NCBI GenBank assembly: GCA_023105745.1
Contig: JALGQZ010000003.1
Coordinates: forward strand, 74,498,696 to 74,562,695
Length of the DNA stretch: 64,000 bases
DNA from: Austropuccinia psidii
Taxonomy: Eukaryota; Basidiomycota; Pucciniomycetes; Pucciniales; Sphaerophragmiaceae
Direction of reading: 5' to 3'
The number at the start of each line of letters is the position of its first letter. Position 1 is the first letter of the stretch. Positions 21,574 through 32,385 of this stretch are shown piece after piece. Below the pieces are notes generated by a model. It was given only the letters and a program-made list of their open reading frames with translations. It had not been told where the DNA came from and did no database searches. Both the position numbers and the translations under genes were made by a program.

Positions 21574-21912
21574 TTCCCCCATACTTTTTAATTTGGGACT
21601 TGATAAGATAATCTTGAGGTGAGATAGGGTTTTAGTCAGCAAGAGGTTCTTAGTAAGTAGGTCAGCTAGCATGTCAGAAGTTGGTAGGTATTTTAAGCTA
21701 AGTAGTTGTTTTTCGAGGAGGTCTCAAATAAAGTGGAGTCAAAAATCAATGTGTCAAATACCATGATGATAGATGGGTTGGAGGCTATGGCAATAGCGCT
21801 CTGGTTGTCGGAGTGGAGAGTACATGGGCAGTTTATTCCTATGGTTTCCTGAATGATCTGTTTCATCCAGGCTAAGTCTTGTGCAGATTCACTCATGGCA
21901 TTGTATTCAGCC
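21574..21912 (-). pseudogene. Copia family C RNase H fragment
   Basis: Minus-strand remains of RNase H (SESAQDLAWMKQIIQETIG, LHSDNQSAIAIA), equivalent to 6554-6892. It is cut at 21912 by the gypsy B LTR before the SAEAEY motif is complete. Confidence 0.75.
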
Positions 21913-24099
21913 TGTGAGCCTGTGAGGTATGTTTAACATACCCATAAGGCCACAAATGATTTTATAAACAATTAAATTTGTCTTAAACAGACTTTTTAGT
22001 TGAATTTAAAATAAAGAATAATAAAAAATAAGTATAACTTTTTTTTGGATAAACAAAGTTATAATTATTATGTCATTTTTGGATTCTACACCAAAAATAA
22101 CCTAGGGTACACCCATAGGGTGTTATACCCAAAAACACTTATTTCTTGTGTTATTAGAAGATTTAAGAATCTCACAGTACTAATGTAACTTTTTAACATT
22201 TTTTTAAAATTGTTAAATTTAAGCTTAATTAAGCTTAAATTTAAAGTTACATAAGGTTTATGCAACTTTACCAAAATTTTAGTTAAAATTGAGGTGTGGT
22301 GTATATTTACTGAATTGGCTAAGGATTTGCCATACAGAATGTAAATCCTGCGTGAGCTCAATTTAAAAGGGTTTAAGGCCATAGTATGGCTTTAAATAAA
22401 TAAAAGGGCAAAATCCACGCAAAAAGGTGGGACAAAGGAAAAAGACCAAATAGAGCTGGGGTACCCAACTTTTTGGATCTGCAAGGATTCAATTAAGGTT
22501 GTCCACCTGTATTGGAGGATTTTCAACCTTATTTAAACTTTAAGATTAGACTTTGATCCAACCTTAAGGTTTAAACTGGTTTTATCCTAAATTGGACAGG
22601 AATTTCAAGCTGCCAAGAGGGTAAATCCCAATAAGCAGGCTTGGAATCAAGGTTTTGAGAACTGTCAAAGCTTAATCAAGCTTAAAAAGCTTAAATAAGC
22701 TTAAAACTTTAAGGTTTCAATCATCAAAACCTTATCAAAACTTAAGGTTTTGTGTGTATTGCTATTTTGCGTGGAAAAATAGTAATAACTTCAAAAATTC
22801 ATTAAAAATCCAAATCTTAATGGATTTGCTTGAAAATTTCACACAGCTTAGAATTTAATACTATCAATATATAAATTAAATTTTAAGTATCTTTTATTAA
22901 TAGGTTTCCTGGGTAATTAGCCTGGAAAATTACCTTTTAATTAAGCTTAAAGAAAATTATGATTTCTTTAAAAATTAATTAAAAATTGAGTTTAAAAGAT
23001 TTCTGCTTGAAACTCTAATTTTAAGTTGTTCATGTGATGAACTTTAATATAAATAAACTTATTTTATATTAAAACTTAAAATAATTAAACTAAATGAGGA
23101 TTAAAGTTACATGGAGTTAAGAATAACACTGGTAACTTTAAATTGGAATTAAAAACAAGTTGCCTTAAGTTAAGAACTTTGTTTTTAAGTATGGTTTTTC
23201 AGTTTTGAACTGAGCATGCCCTCTATATGCATTATGATTCATGAGAGCTGCTCTGAAGACATAAAAAGAGTCTTTTCATCACTGTTTTTGTCCATCATTC
23301 ATTATCAATCCAATCATATTAGAAATTTATACAGGTAAAGTTTTATTATTTATAAAATCCTATTATTAAAGTAATTCTTAAGTTATTTTATTCTTTATTA
23401 ATTGTAAATTAAAGAATTAAAGTCATAGAATTCAGATTATTGTTGTAATCATCAGTAATATATTTTATATCATAAAATTATCATTTTTAAATATCTTTTA
23501 AAATCCACAAATTCCTCTTAAAAACTCTTTAATCTTAAATTTTATTATAAAAAGATGTTTTATCTTTGAAATTATTGATTTTTGGAGTGTTTTTAACTTA
23601 GAATCATTATTTAATATAATAACTGTTGTATTAGACTTGTTGTATTAAATAAATCTTATAAGTAAGTTTTCTTTAAAATTCTATATTTTTTTTATCTAAA
23701 TATTAGTTTTTTTATATAGAATTCTTATTCTAAAAGAATTATTTCTGCACAGTGTGTGTTGAATTCTTTTTATAAATAATATTTATATTATTTATAACTG
23801 GTTAATATTCATATTTTCCACGTGTAATTGTCTCATTAAGAGCTTTACACTTCTTATTGTTATAACTGTCAGTGACTATAACAATAATAGAATAATTATA
23901 ATTTATTATAATTATTATAATTATTTTTATTATTATATTATTATAATAACAATTAAATTTATTCTTATATACATAATTATTTTTAAAAATTATATTTAAA
24001 TTTGTGGTTATAATATTTTATTATATTTTTCTACTGAGGACAGTCATAGTACTCTTGATATTGCTACTATTATCAAGAGTTTCATAGACAAACCTTACA
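21913..24099 (+). repeat. Gypsy B 5' LTR
   Basis: This 2187-bp LTR begins TGTGAGCCTGTGAGG, ends AAACCTTACA, and matches 54646-56833 along its full length with scattered substitutions and small indels. It is very AT-rich in its second half. It is followed directly by the primer-binding site at 24100. The last five bases before it are CAGCC. Confidence 0.93.
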
Positions 24100-24816
24100 T
24101 TTGGGGGCCTGGCCGTGATTTTAAACCAATTTTTGGGACATAAATCATATTATAGACCTTATTTTACTATTTTTTGACGTAAAATTGCCATATTTGTCTT
24201 AATATTGGCTTTTTTGGGACTTATCCCTTATAAATAATCTTTATAATATTAATAAAGTTAATTTCTTCTTAAGAATATTGTTTGAAACAATATACTATTG
24301 AGTGATTTGGAATAAATTTCTTTTGTCTAACTAGTGGCTTTTTCACATCACAGACTTGAAATTTATTCTTTGAGTTATTCTAGTATAAAGTGAATAATAA
24401 TACAATTTTGATTAATTAACTTGTTAATTGCATAATTATTATTTCTTTAAAGAAAATAATAAATCATATAAAAAATCTTTAAAAAATAAAAATCTTTACT
24501 AAAAACATTTTTTTCTTTCATCTTAGACATTTTTCTTTATTTTTGACGTAATTTGCCATAAAATTACATTAAAACAACTTTATTTAATAAGTTGAGTTTA
24601 TAAGTTATTTTTTTTTTGATAAAATAACTTATATTTTTTAATTTTCTCTAGTGTCTTCCATCAGAGAAAATTCTTCAGACTCTGAAACCTCAGAGTCCAG
24701 TATTGAAATTCAAACCAGACCACCACCAAGGGGTTTGATAACTAAAGAGCCCTTTAAAGGTCCTGCAGGTGAATTCAATTCAATTTTACTCTATTTTTTA
24801 TTAAAATTGACGTGAA
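24100..24816 (+). other. Gypsy B leader with primer-binding site
   Basis: TTTGGGGGCCTGGCC starts right after the LTR. TGG fits pairing with a tRNA CCA end, so TGGGGGCCTGGCC is the likely primer-binding site; the same word follows the gypsy A-type LTR at 63750. The rest of the leader is AT-rich. A short open stretch near 24653-24769 (ENSSDSETSESS) is bounded by splice-like sites (CTAG before, GCAGGTGAAT after), but it does not join gag in frame, so I do not call it an exon. Confidence 0.65.
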
Positions 24817-26943
24817 ATGACTCCTACTAGAAGTGGAAGTAACTACTCCATACAATCAAATGGATCTGGACCAGGACATTCCAGCCACAAATCCAAAAGG
24901 CAAGAATGTCCTCCCAGAGGAAAGGCACAAATGGAGGGTGCCAGAACTTCCACCAGTTCCCATAGGTTAGCCAGCACCTTTGAACCTCTTCTTGAGAGTC
25001 CAGAAGCTGACATAACTGCTATTGCTGTTAGACCTGAACCATTTCCAACAGGCAGCTGTGGAAATTTATCAATCCCAATGGAGAAACGGGTTCCTGGCAT
25101 CAAAACAACAAGAGTGGGAACTCCTTCCAAGTCTTTGGATAGGCACCATCAACTCTTATCTTCAAGTGAAGAAGTTCATGGGGCCAGAAAAGACAGAAGA
25201 TCCTCTGTTGGGTTGGACACCCATGTCTGTCAAAGGACAAGTCCAACAGATAAAAGCTTGGTTGAAAAACCAAAGCATGTTATCAGAGGATCAGAAGAAG
25301 AAATTGGCTCAAGGCAAGGACAACAGCCCAGTGGAAGCTCCTCAAGCATCCACCAGCAACAATCTGCCTCAACCAGTGCCAAAAAAGCCCAAGCAAGCCC
25401 CAAAAACCAACCAGAAGGGCAAGCAGAAGGCAAAGGGAAAGGCAAAGCCCAAGTGGAACAAGCCTTACCCACAGAATTACAGAATTCCAAAGAAGGAAAA
25501 AACAGCCATGGACAATGTGTTCAATATGGCAAGAACTTTGATGGAATTCAAAAACAAGGAGGAGGAAAGATTGAACCAATCCTTTCCAAAGAAGTAGATC
25601 TTGTAAAGCTTGTAACTTACTTTGAATCTTGTAATAAAGAAATTATGGCAAAATTTAAAGCATTTGATCATGTCCAACAGAAGTTGGGTAATGAAATATT
25701 ACAAGTAAAAGACCAACAAAAGACCATAATTGGCCTTGAAAATGTTAATAAGGCAAATATTTTGTCTTTGATGCAAATTTGTGAAAGACTTGAGTTTAAA
25801 GTTACCTTACTCAATCAACCAGATGAACATTCAATTTATTTTATAACTGGACAGTTAAAAGAATTGAAAATACAAGTGCAAAACTTGGAAAACTCAACTG
25901 GTCACAATGCAGCTCTTTTTCAAGAACAATTGGAAAAAAGTGATAAAGCAAGACTTGAATTGAAAGAAGATATTCAATCAAGTATTAATAATATATCACT
26001 AAAACATGAATTGCCAAGGCAATCCACACCAATTATTGACAGAAATGTGCTTAACTTGAATAATGAATTACATCATACAATTTCAAGTCATGACGTGGAA
26101 ACTGCTTGCAATTATAAGGACATTCCAAGATTAGAGGAATGGCCAACCTTCAGTGGTGAAGGAGAATATAATCATATGGAATTTATGAAAACCATTGATA
26201 TGTTTAAAGAAGACTTTAACATACCAGATGAATACATAAGTGCCAGATTACACTAATTATTTACCAAATCAGCAAAGAAATGGTATTATAAAATGAGACA
26301 AGACCATGGTAAACATTTTTCGCCTTGGTGGAAAGAACAAGTTATTTCTAAATGGGAAAATGATTCCTGGAGATTTAGAATGGAAAATTCTTTTGAAGAA
26401 GCCATTTTTAATATTGATAAGGACAGGCCCATGACTTGGTTTCTTAAACAGAAGGACAGGTTAACTGCCCTTCATCCTGATATGTCTGAAACAATGGTAA
26501 ATAAAAGGATATTAAGAAAATGTGGTGGTGACCTTGAGCATGCTATAAGAAGCAGATGTATTGAGCCTTGCTCTACAGAAGATTATGTCAATGCTATGGA
26601 GGACATCACTACTAGAACAAAAATTGGAAGAAATTGGTCCAAAACCCCGATAGACAATAAGACTATTGGGAAACCAATTTCAAGACCAAACAAACCACAT
26701 GACAGACCTCCTTTGAAATGTCATAAATGTGGAAGTACATCTCATTTGGCAAACACTTGTCCAAAAAAGACAAGAGTCAATGAGATGAATGTTGAAAAAG
26801 TGGAAGACACAAAAGAAACTGATGTATCTTTACATGACAGTGATTCTGAGCCTTCAGAAGAAGAAGAAATATCAGAAGAACTGGGTATAGAGAACATTAA
26901 TGTCTCTTTTGAGGTCACTGAGGTACATACTCACTTACCATAG
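24817..26943 (+). pseudogene. Gypsy B gag
   Basis: The ATG at 24817 (MTPTRSGSNYS) opens a long gag. It has a low-complexity Ser/Gln/Lys-rich N-terminus, a predicted coiled coil near residues 280-400 (LVTYFESCNKEIMAKFKAF to KEDIQSSIN), a capsid-like region (YKDIPRLEEWPTFSGEGEY, FTKSAKKWYYKM), and a CCHC zinc knuckle, CHKCGSTSHLANTC, near 26719-26760, followed by an acidic tail. One in-frame TAA (26254-26256) splits it between SARLH and LFTKSAKKW, and a TAG at 26941 ends it. Gag would assemble the particle and package RNA. The stop is a decay mark. Confidence 0.85.
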
Positions 26944-27964
26944 TATAGTGATGAATGTATGGATCTCATACATGTGCAAGATGCCAGGATGCAAAAAACC
27001 AAACCTGCCAGAGGTAAAGGTTATACAGCTGGGTAATCTTGTATCACTAATATTGTGATAAATAACATGGAAGCCAAGATACATCTTGACTCAGGTGCTT
27101 TTTGCACTTGTGTTGGAAAGGATTATCTTGACAAAATTTATACCAATTGGCAAGACAAATTAATGCCAATTGAGGGTATAACATTCAGCAGTGCTAGCCA
27201 AAATATGCACCCCTTGGGCATATTTGAAGCAGCAATCATATTTCCTCATCCTGCAGGAAGTACAAGACTGAAAGTTGAATTTTTTGTTATGAATAATTGT
27301 ACTTCACAACACTTTATACTTGGAAAAGATTATCTCAATATCCATGGTATTGATATTAATAATCATAAAGACAGGTATTTCACTATAGGGAAAAATAAAA
27401 GACAAAAATTTGCTTTTCCTCTGGAAAAGAGAGAAATAACTGTCATTAAACAAGTAAAAAATGTTAATAAGGACAAATTTGTGTCAAGTCAATTGGTTGA
27501 AGCACAAATTAGTCCTGAATTGACACCAGAAATGAAGGAAGAGCTTATTGAAATTTTATTTCAATACAAGGACGCCTTTGCTTCAGATAATGAACCACTT
27601 GGAGCTATAAAAGGCCATGAGGTGGACATTATGCTTAATGTGGAAAGGCCTTATCCGCCACTATTAAGAAGACCAGCTTACCCAGCTAGCCCTAGGGCTA
27701 GAGAAGCATTAGAAAATCATATTAATGAACTAATGAAACTGGGAGTTCTTAGAAAAGTTGGACACAATGGGGAAGTAGAAGTCACAACCCCAGTAATCAT
27801 TACTTGGCATAATGATAAGTCAAGGATGTTGGGTGATTTTAGAGCACTGAATACCTATACTATCCCAGACAGGTATCCAATCCCCAGAATTCATGAGACT
27901 TTGACTCAATTATCCAAAGCAAAATTCTTTACTTCCATGGATGCTCTAAAAGGCTTTCACCAGA
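26944..27964 (+). pseudogene. Gypsy B protease and N-terminal reverse transcriptase
   Basis: This continues in the same frame as gag after the TAG, with another TAA at 27034-27036. The protease active site reads HLDSGAFCTC (D-S-G). The reverse transcriptase begins with the linker PELTPEMKEELIEILFQYKDAF, then LRRPAYPASPRAREAL, TPVIITWHNDKSRMLGDFRALN, and the first catalytic Asp in FFTSMDALKGFHQ. It stops in mid-domain at 27964, where the giant DNA transposon is inserted, and resumes at 51889 in register once the insertion and one AGA are discounted. Confidence 0.88.
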
Positions 27965-28010
27965 CACCAGGGCGAATCTCGCGTCAATCGTCGGCGATTG
28001 ACTTCACGTC
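27965..28010 (+). repeat. Left terminal inverted repeat of the giant transposon
   Basis: This 46-bp repeat begins CACCAGGGCGAATCTCGCG. It contains an internal palindrome, CAATCG-TCGG-CGATTG. Compared with the right end it differs at two positions, both C here and T there, and both in CG context. It is preceded by AGA. Confidence 0.92.
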
Positions 28011-28330
28011 GCACCGCGGTCAGTATAAAAGCTTGCTTCAGTCGCGTTAGTGTCACTTTATAGTCACTGGATTTAGTGGGTCACGTCACGTCAGCGTCAA
28101 GACAACTTCAATCGTCACATGTGTCACATGAGAATGTCACTCAAAGCCCAAACCCATTTCAACACTATGCGCAACGTTCGTGTAATTTCACCTCATTGGC
28201 TTCCGCCTCCCCGACGCTTAGCATGCTTACGCACCCGCACTGCCCTCCATCCAGATGAGACTCCGCCACTGCCCGCCCCTCTCCGTCCTCACCACTCCTT
28301 ACACTTTCACACCCCCGCCCCTACCATCCT
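28011..28330. other. Left subterminal region of the giant transposon
   Basis: No gene is seen. ACGTCA words are clustered (near 28083-28100), the reverse complement of the TGACGT core found four times near the right end. A TATAAAAG at 28023-28030 could be a promoter element. Confidence 0.4.
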
Positions 28331-29040
28331 TACGCTTGTGTAGTACCCTCCCGACATGCCTCCGACAACGCTTACCATCCTTACGCTCATGTAGTGCCCT
28401 CCCGACATGCCCCCGACAACGCTTACCCTCCCTCCCGACATTCTCCCGACACTGCTTACCATCCTTACGCTCATGTAGTGCCCTCCCGACATGCCTCTGA
28501 CAACGCTTACCCTCCCTACAGACATTCTCCCGACACTGCTTACCATCCTTACGCTCATGTAGTGCCCTCCCGACATGCCTCCGACAACGCTTACCCTCCC
28601 TACAGACATTCTCCCGACACTGCTTACCATCCTTACGCTCATGTAGTGCCCTCCCGACATGCCTCCGACAACGCTTACCCTCCCTCCCGACATTCTCCCG
28701 ACACTGCTTACCATCCTTACATTCATGTAGTGCCCTCCCGACATGCCTCCGACAACGCTTACCCTTCCTACAGACATTCTCCCGACACCGCTTACCATCC
28801 TTACGCTCATGTAGTGCCCTCCCGACATGCCTCCGACAACGCTTACCCTCCCTCCCGACATTTTCCCGACACCGCTTACCATCCTTTCGCTCATGTAGTG
28901 CCCTCCCGACATGCCTCCGACAACGCTTACCCTCCCTCCCAACATTCTCCTGACACTGCTTACCATCCTTACGCTCATGTAGTGCCCTCCCGACATGCCT
29001 CCGACAACACTTACCCTCCTCACGCTTCTGTATTACATCC
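28331..29040. repeat. 84-bp tandem repeat array, about 8 copies
   Basis: Units of 84 bp begin near ACCATCCTTACGCTCATG (for example at 28458, 28542, 28626, 28710). Single-base differences and a few variants (TCCCGAC versus ACAGACA) separate them. Since 84 is 28 codons and no unit holds a stop in several frames, long open frames exist on both strands (plus 28394-29044, minus 28299-29156). I treat these as by-products of the repeat and not as genes. The position, 0.4-1.1 kb from the element end, fits a subterminal array. Confidence 0.9.
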
Positions 29041-29050
29041 ATAGTGTACA

Positions 29051-29072
29051 GTACGGTGGCTTGTTGGCGTAC
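29051..29072. other. 22-bp palindrome-like site P1 (degenerate)
   Basis: GTACGGTGGC...GGCGTAC: the outer GTACG/CGTAC arms pair and the centre does not. It is a member of the family seen best at 33841 and 38766. It lies between the left repeat array and gene A. Confidence 0.5.
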
Positions 29073-29572
29073 ACGATGAACGCAATTGCCGAAATATGCT
29101 GAGTGGCCTTCTCTGCCAACAGGACCTAAGGGGATATTGGTCAGTATATTCACCATGTTGTGGTTAGGGTTTAAATCATGAGACTCACAAATTAAAACCT
29201 AATAAGTGGACTATTTAAGACAAGAATTGTGTCTCCTGTTTTGCCGACAAAACTATTTTATTTCATATCAATCAAATGAACACTTTGCTTAGTCCTTACC
29301 TCATGAGCGTTGAATAGTTCAAAAGTTGACTTTAGTAGGTTTCTCACTAGTCAACTTTATTCAATGTCTCACAGGGAAGTGATTTCATTTGCATGATATG
29401 AAATAATTTGCAAAACATTGCCTCCTTCAATTTCCCGACAAATCGCATTTTGCAAATGCGATTATTTTACTTGCACCTTTTTTCTTGAATTTGGATCTTT
29501 TTATTCAAAAATTTTCAAACAAGTTATCAATCAACTCGTCACCATCTATTTGCTTAATAAACTACCTCCGCT
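29073..29572. other. Region upstream of gene A
   Basis: No coding sequence is recognised in this stretch, which would hold the promoter and 5' untranslated region of gene A. It carries no further palindrome. Confidence 0.3.
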
Positions 29573-31808
29573 ATGGCCCGAACCCCGGGAAATTCGACTG
29601 AATTCAATGAACGACCAACTTCAGCCCCAGAGAGTGGAAGTGAAATCTCTGATATCGCCAGTAGTCGTGAATTAGGCATTGAAGTAGAGAGCCAGTCACA
29701 TGAAGATAATCAAGATCCACCAGTTCTTCCAGAATGTGAGTATGCATCCATCTTGAATATTTCAAATCTCTCAAAACCTGATATTGTGTCATAGCCTTTA
29801 TTTCAGGTCAACCTCCAAGCGCTCAGAAACCAAATTTTAAAAGTTATGAGAAGGAAAAGACTGTTGAACCTTGTTCACCGACAGAAGATGATGGGCAAGA
29901 TGATGTAATTTTCAGTGGGGAGGTGGAAATTATATCCAAGGAACAATTTGTCTCCAACATTGCTCAAACAATCCCAAGGCTCGAAAAAATCCAAAATGAT
30001 AGTAAAATTCCTGATTATGTGCGTCAAAAGATTGCTGAAGCCATGAGCCTGCTCAAAATGGATTTGAACCGTAAGTCCATTAATAATTCAAAACAAAATT
30101 GATAAAAATAGCTGCTTACAATATATGGGCAGGTGTGGAGGTGGGAGAATCTCTACCTGAAGGATCTCGAGTCGTAATTGGATTTCCAGGCAAAGGATTA
30201 GGAAAAAGACCAAATATACATGCGACCAAAAAAACAAACAAAAAACGCCGTACCTTTGAAGCCGCAAACGATTCTCGCGATCAAGGTCATGAAATTATCA
30301 ATGTTGAAGGGGACCATATTGATAATCAACCTCCGCATACTGAACCCCCCCCAATACTCAATGAAACAATCCATGATGAAGCTCCACATACTGAAAGCCC
30401 CCCGAGACCCAATGAAACAATGCATGATGCAACCCCTCCCGCCTCTCCTCGGAATATTCAAGCCTTTCAAGAAAGGGAAACAATTAAAAATGATACAATG
30501 GGACGAGATATGACTGATATAATTCCCGACGCTGAGCCCGAAGTGTCATCTGCTGCGAATTTTCAAGGGATATTTTTATCCCGCATGGAAGAGTTTGCAG
30601 GCATTTTGAATTATCATTCCAATATTTCTCAACAATCATGGAAAAGGGGGCTTGATAATATCAATAGGATTTACAAAAATAGATGGGACAATTTACCAAC
30701 AAAGGATGCTCATACATTCCTTCCTGTTGGTATTAAGGTGATCAGTAACCGAGAGCTTAAAATGTCGGCCTGGCTGGAGGACCTTGAGATGGCAGGTGAG
30801 TTTTATCTTTGTGCATGATACATGATTATTGGCTGTTGACTGGTGATATAAATTGCAATATACAGGGTTAGATTTTTTTAAGCCAACCGAAACAGAAGCG
30901 TTTTTTGATCACAACATTTGGAATCTCAAATTGATGAAGGAATCAGCTAAACCTCCAGATAATCTCCCAAAATCAGAACACTCCTTCTTCAAAATGGTTC
31001 AGAGCCTTCTTTACCCCGCCAATCCAGTTAAACATTTTTGGGCAAATGTTATGTTTGAATCCATTAGTTTAGTCTCATACGATGTGATTGCACCCAAATC
31101 ATATGTTGCACCAACATCAAATTCGACCGATCCTCTTGGACTTGAACGGGGAGCAGTTGAATACCTTGCCTCCTGCTTGAGTAAATCGAAGCAACGTGCA
31201 ACCCAACTCAGCATTGAAGGTGGCGGGGCTGACAATGAGATATCCACAAAGCCGCACAAGAACCTGGAGGATCTAATGGATACAGTTATCCATTTGATGA
31301 TTGCGTACAACATGGTACGTGCACATACAAAGGTCGAAGTTAATGGCATCAAAGGCAAACTCACAAACTCAAAAAAAATGAGGCCATCAAAGATCTTTTG
31401 AGGTGTCACAAGAATCTCGGAATAAATCGAATTTGCTATGGTATATTAGCGGCATTCTGTGCGGCGGGGGTTTGTGGTTTGATGGTATGCTCAGATGACT
31501 GGAGAACAAGCTCAGTTAAAGGGGCTTTATCACTAATTGACATTTCCGCAAAACTTTCAGAAAGTAAAAATCTAGTGGAGCCAGTGTGGCTACGTACTAA
31601 TAAGTATATATGTGATTTACTGAATAAAAGTTTCTTCTCATCAGAGTCTTTTAACCCCGCTGTACCTCTTAGATTTGAATTTGCACGATGCTTAGTATTA
31701 GACTTTGGTGATGCCTGGGTGGCGAAACGCGGTCTTGGTTCAAGTGATGAGGTCACCTTGACGGTACCCAGGTCAGCTAAACTCACAACCAGGATTGACC
31801 CGTTTTAG
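29573..31808 (+). pseudogene. Unknown gene A of the giant transposon (multi-exon, one frameshift)
   Basis: I do not recognise the family. The start is ATG 29573 (MARTPGNSTEFNERP). Three introns with GT...AG ends keep the frame: 29736-29806, 30071-30132, 30796-30865. The N-terminal half is acidic and proline-rich with a basic patch (ATKKTNKKRR, a possible nuclear signal) and repeats of the type HTEPPPILNETIHDE. The second half is globular (FLSRMEEFAGILNYHSN, SFFKMVQSLLYPANPVKHFW, GINRICYGILAAFCAAGVCG). In a run of eight A at 31373-31380 the frame changes by one base; behind it the coding resumes to TAG at 31806. Expected length about 590 residues. With the frameshift this copy is probably inactive at the C-terminus. 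Confidence 0.65.
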
Positions 31809-31927
31809 ATTAGCTTTGTACTAGATAGATTGTAATTTAATTTTGCAAAGTTATTTATGAATTTAATAATCATGACTTCCTATCCTACTACTGCCCGGAT
31901 GCCACAGTCTGAGTACCAATAGTAATT

Positions 31928-31949
31928 GTATGGCAGCATACCTCCGTAC
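31928..31949. other. 22-bp palindrome-like site P2
   Basis: GTATGGCAGCA facing TACCTCCGTAC: an imperfect inverted pair of the same family, located between genes A and B, 120 bp after the stop of gene A. Confidence 0.45.
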
Positions 31950-32385
31950 ATCATTGCAAAGACTCCGACAAGACGCAAGCTGAGTCAGGCGATGTGCCCG
32001 CGAGTAGCACACGCGGGTGCATTGCGGGAAGTCGCGTTTATCACTTCCCGCCAGCCCATAATAGGCCAAATGTTCCTGTGTCTTTCAAGAGGACTAGGAT
32101 AGCTAGGGATCCGCAGCAGGATGCAAATTGCATTTGCGTGTGCTTGCAAGATTCCAAATGGTTGGATTGGAAAGTGATTGCATGGGAACATCAATGTGTA
32201 AAATTGAATAATGCACTATCCACTGCAATTTTCAGGTTCAGGTATTTGAGATCGTCAATTTGCCATGGTCAGGCGTGAGCTTTCTTTTTAGCCGCATTTA
32301 AAAAAGATTCATCCACCGCAATCCAATTTAGGTGATATTAAGAAATCAGTAATCATTCGGTTTCATTTCATTTTCTGCTGAAAGC

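Larger units (their letters stand above)
20749..21912. repeat. Right copy of the duplicated copia 3' flank (pairs with 5731-6892)
   Basis: It is nearly identical to 5731-6892, including the copia C LTR and the start of its RNase H. At 21912 the match stops abruptly after TTGTATTCAGCC, exactly where the gypsy B 5' LTR begins; in the other copy the RNase H continues with TCAGCAGAC. This marks the gypsy B junction. Confidence 0.88.

Noticed and set aside
24653..24769. Upstream coding exon of gypsy B gag
   Set aside because: Splice-like borders exist but the joined frame does not match gag.
28331..29040. CRISPR-like array
   Set aside because: Units are near-identical over all 84 bp with no unique spacers, and the setting is eukaryotic.
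28299..29156. Long minus-strand open frame of 285 codons over the 84-bp repeats
   Set aside because: Its content is the repeat itself, there is an equally long frame on the other strand, and no domain or start context supports it.
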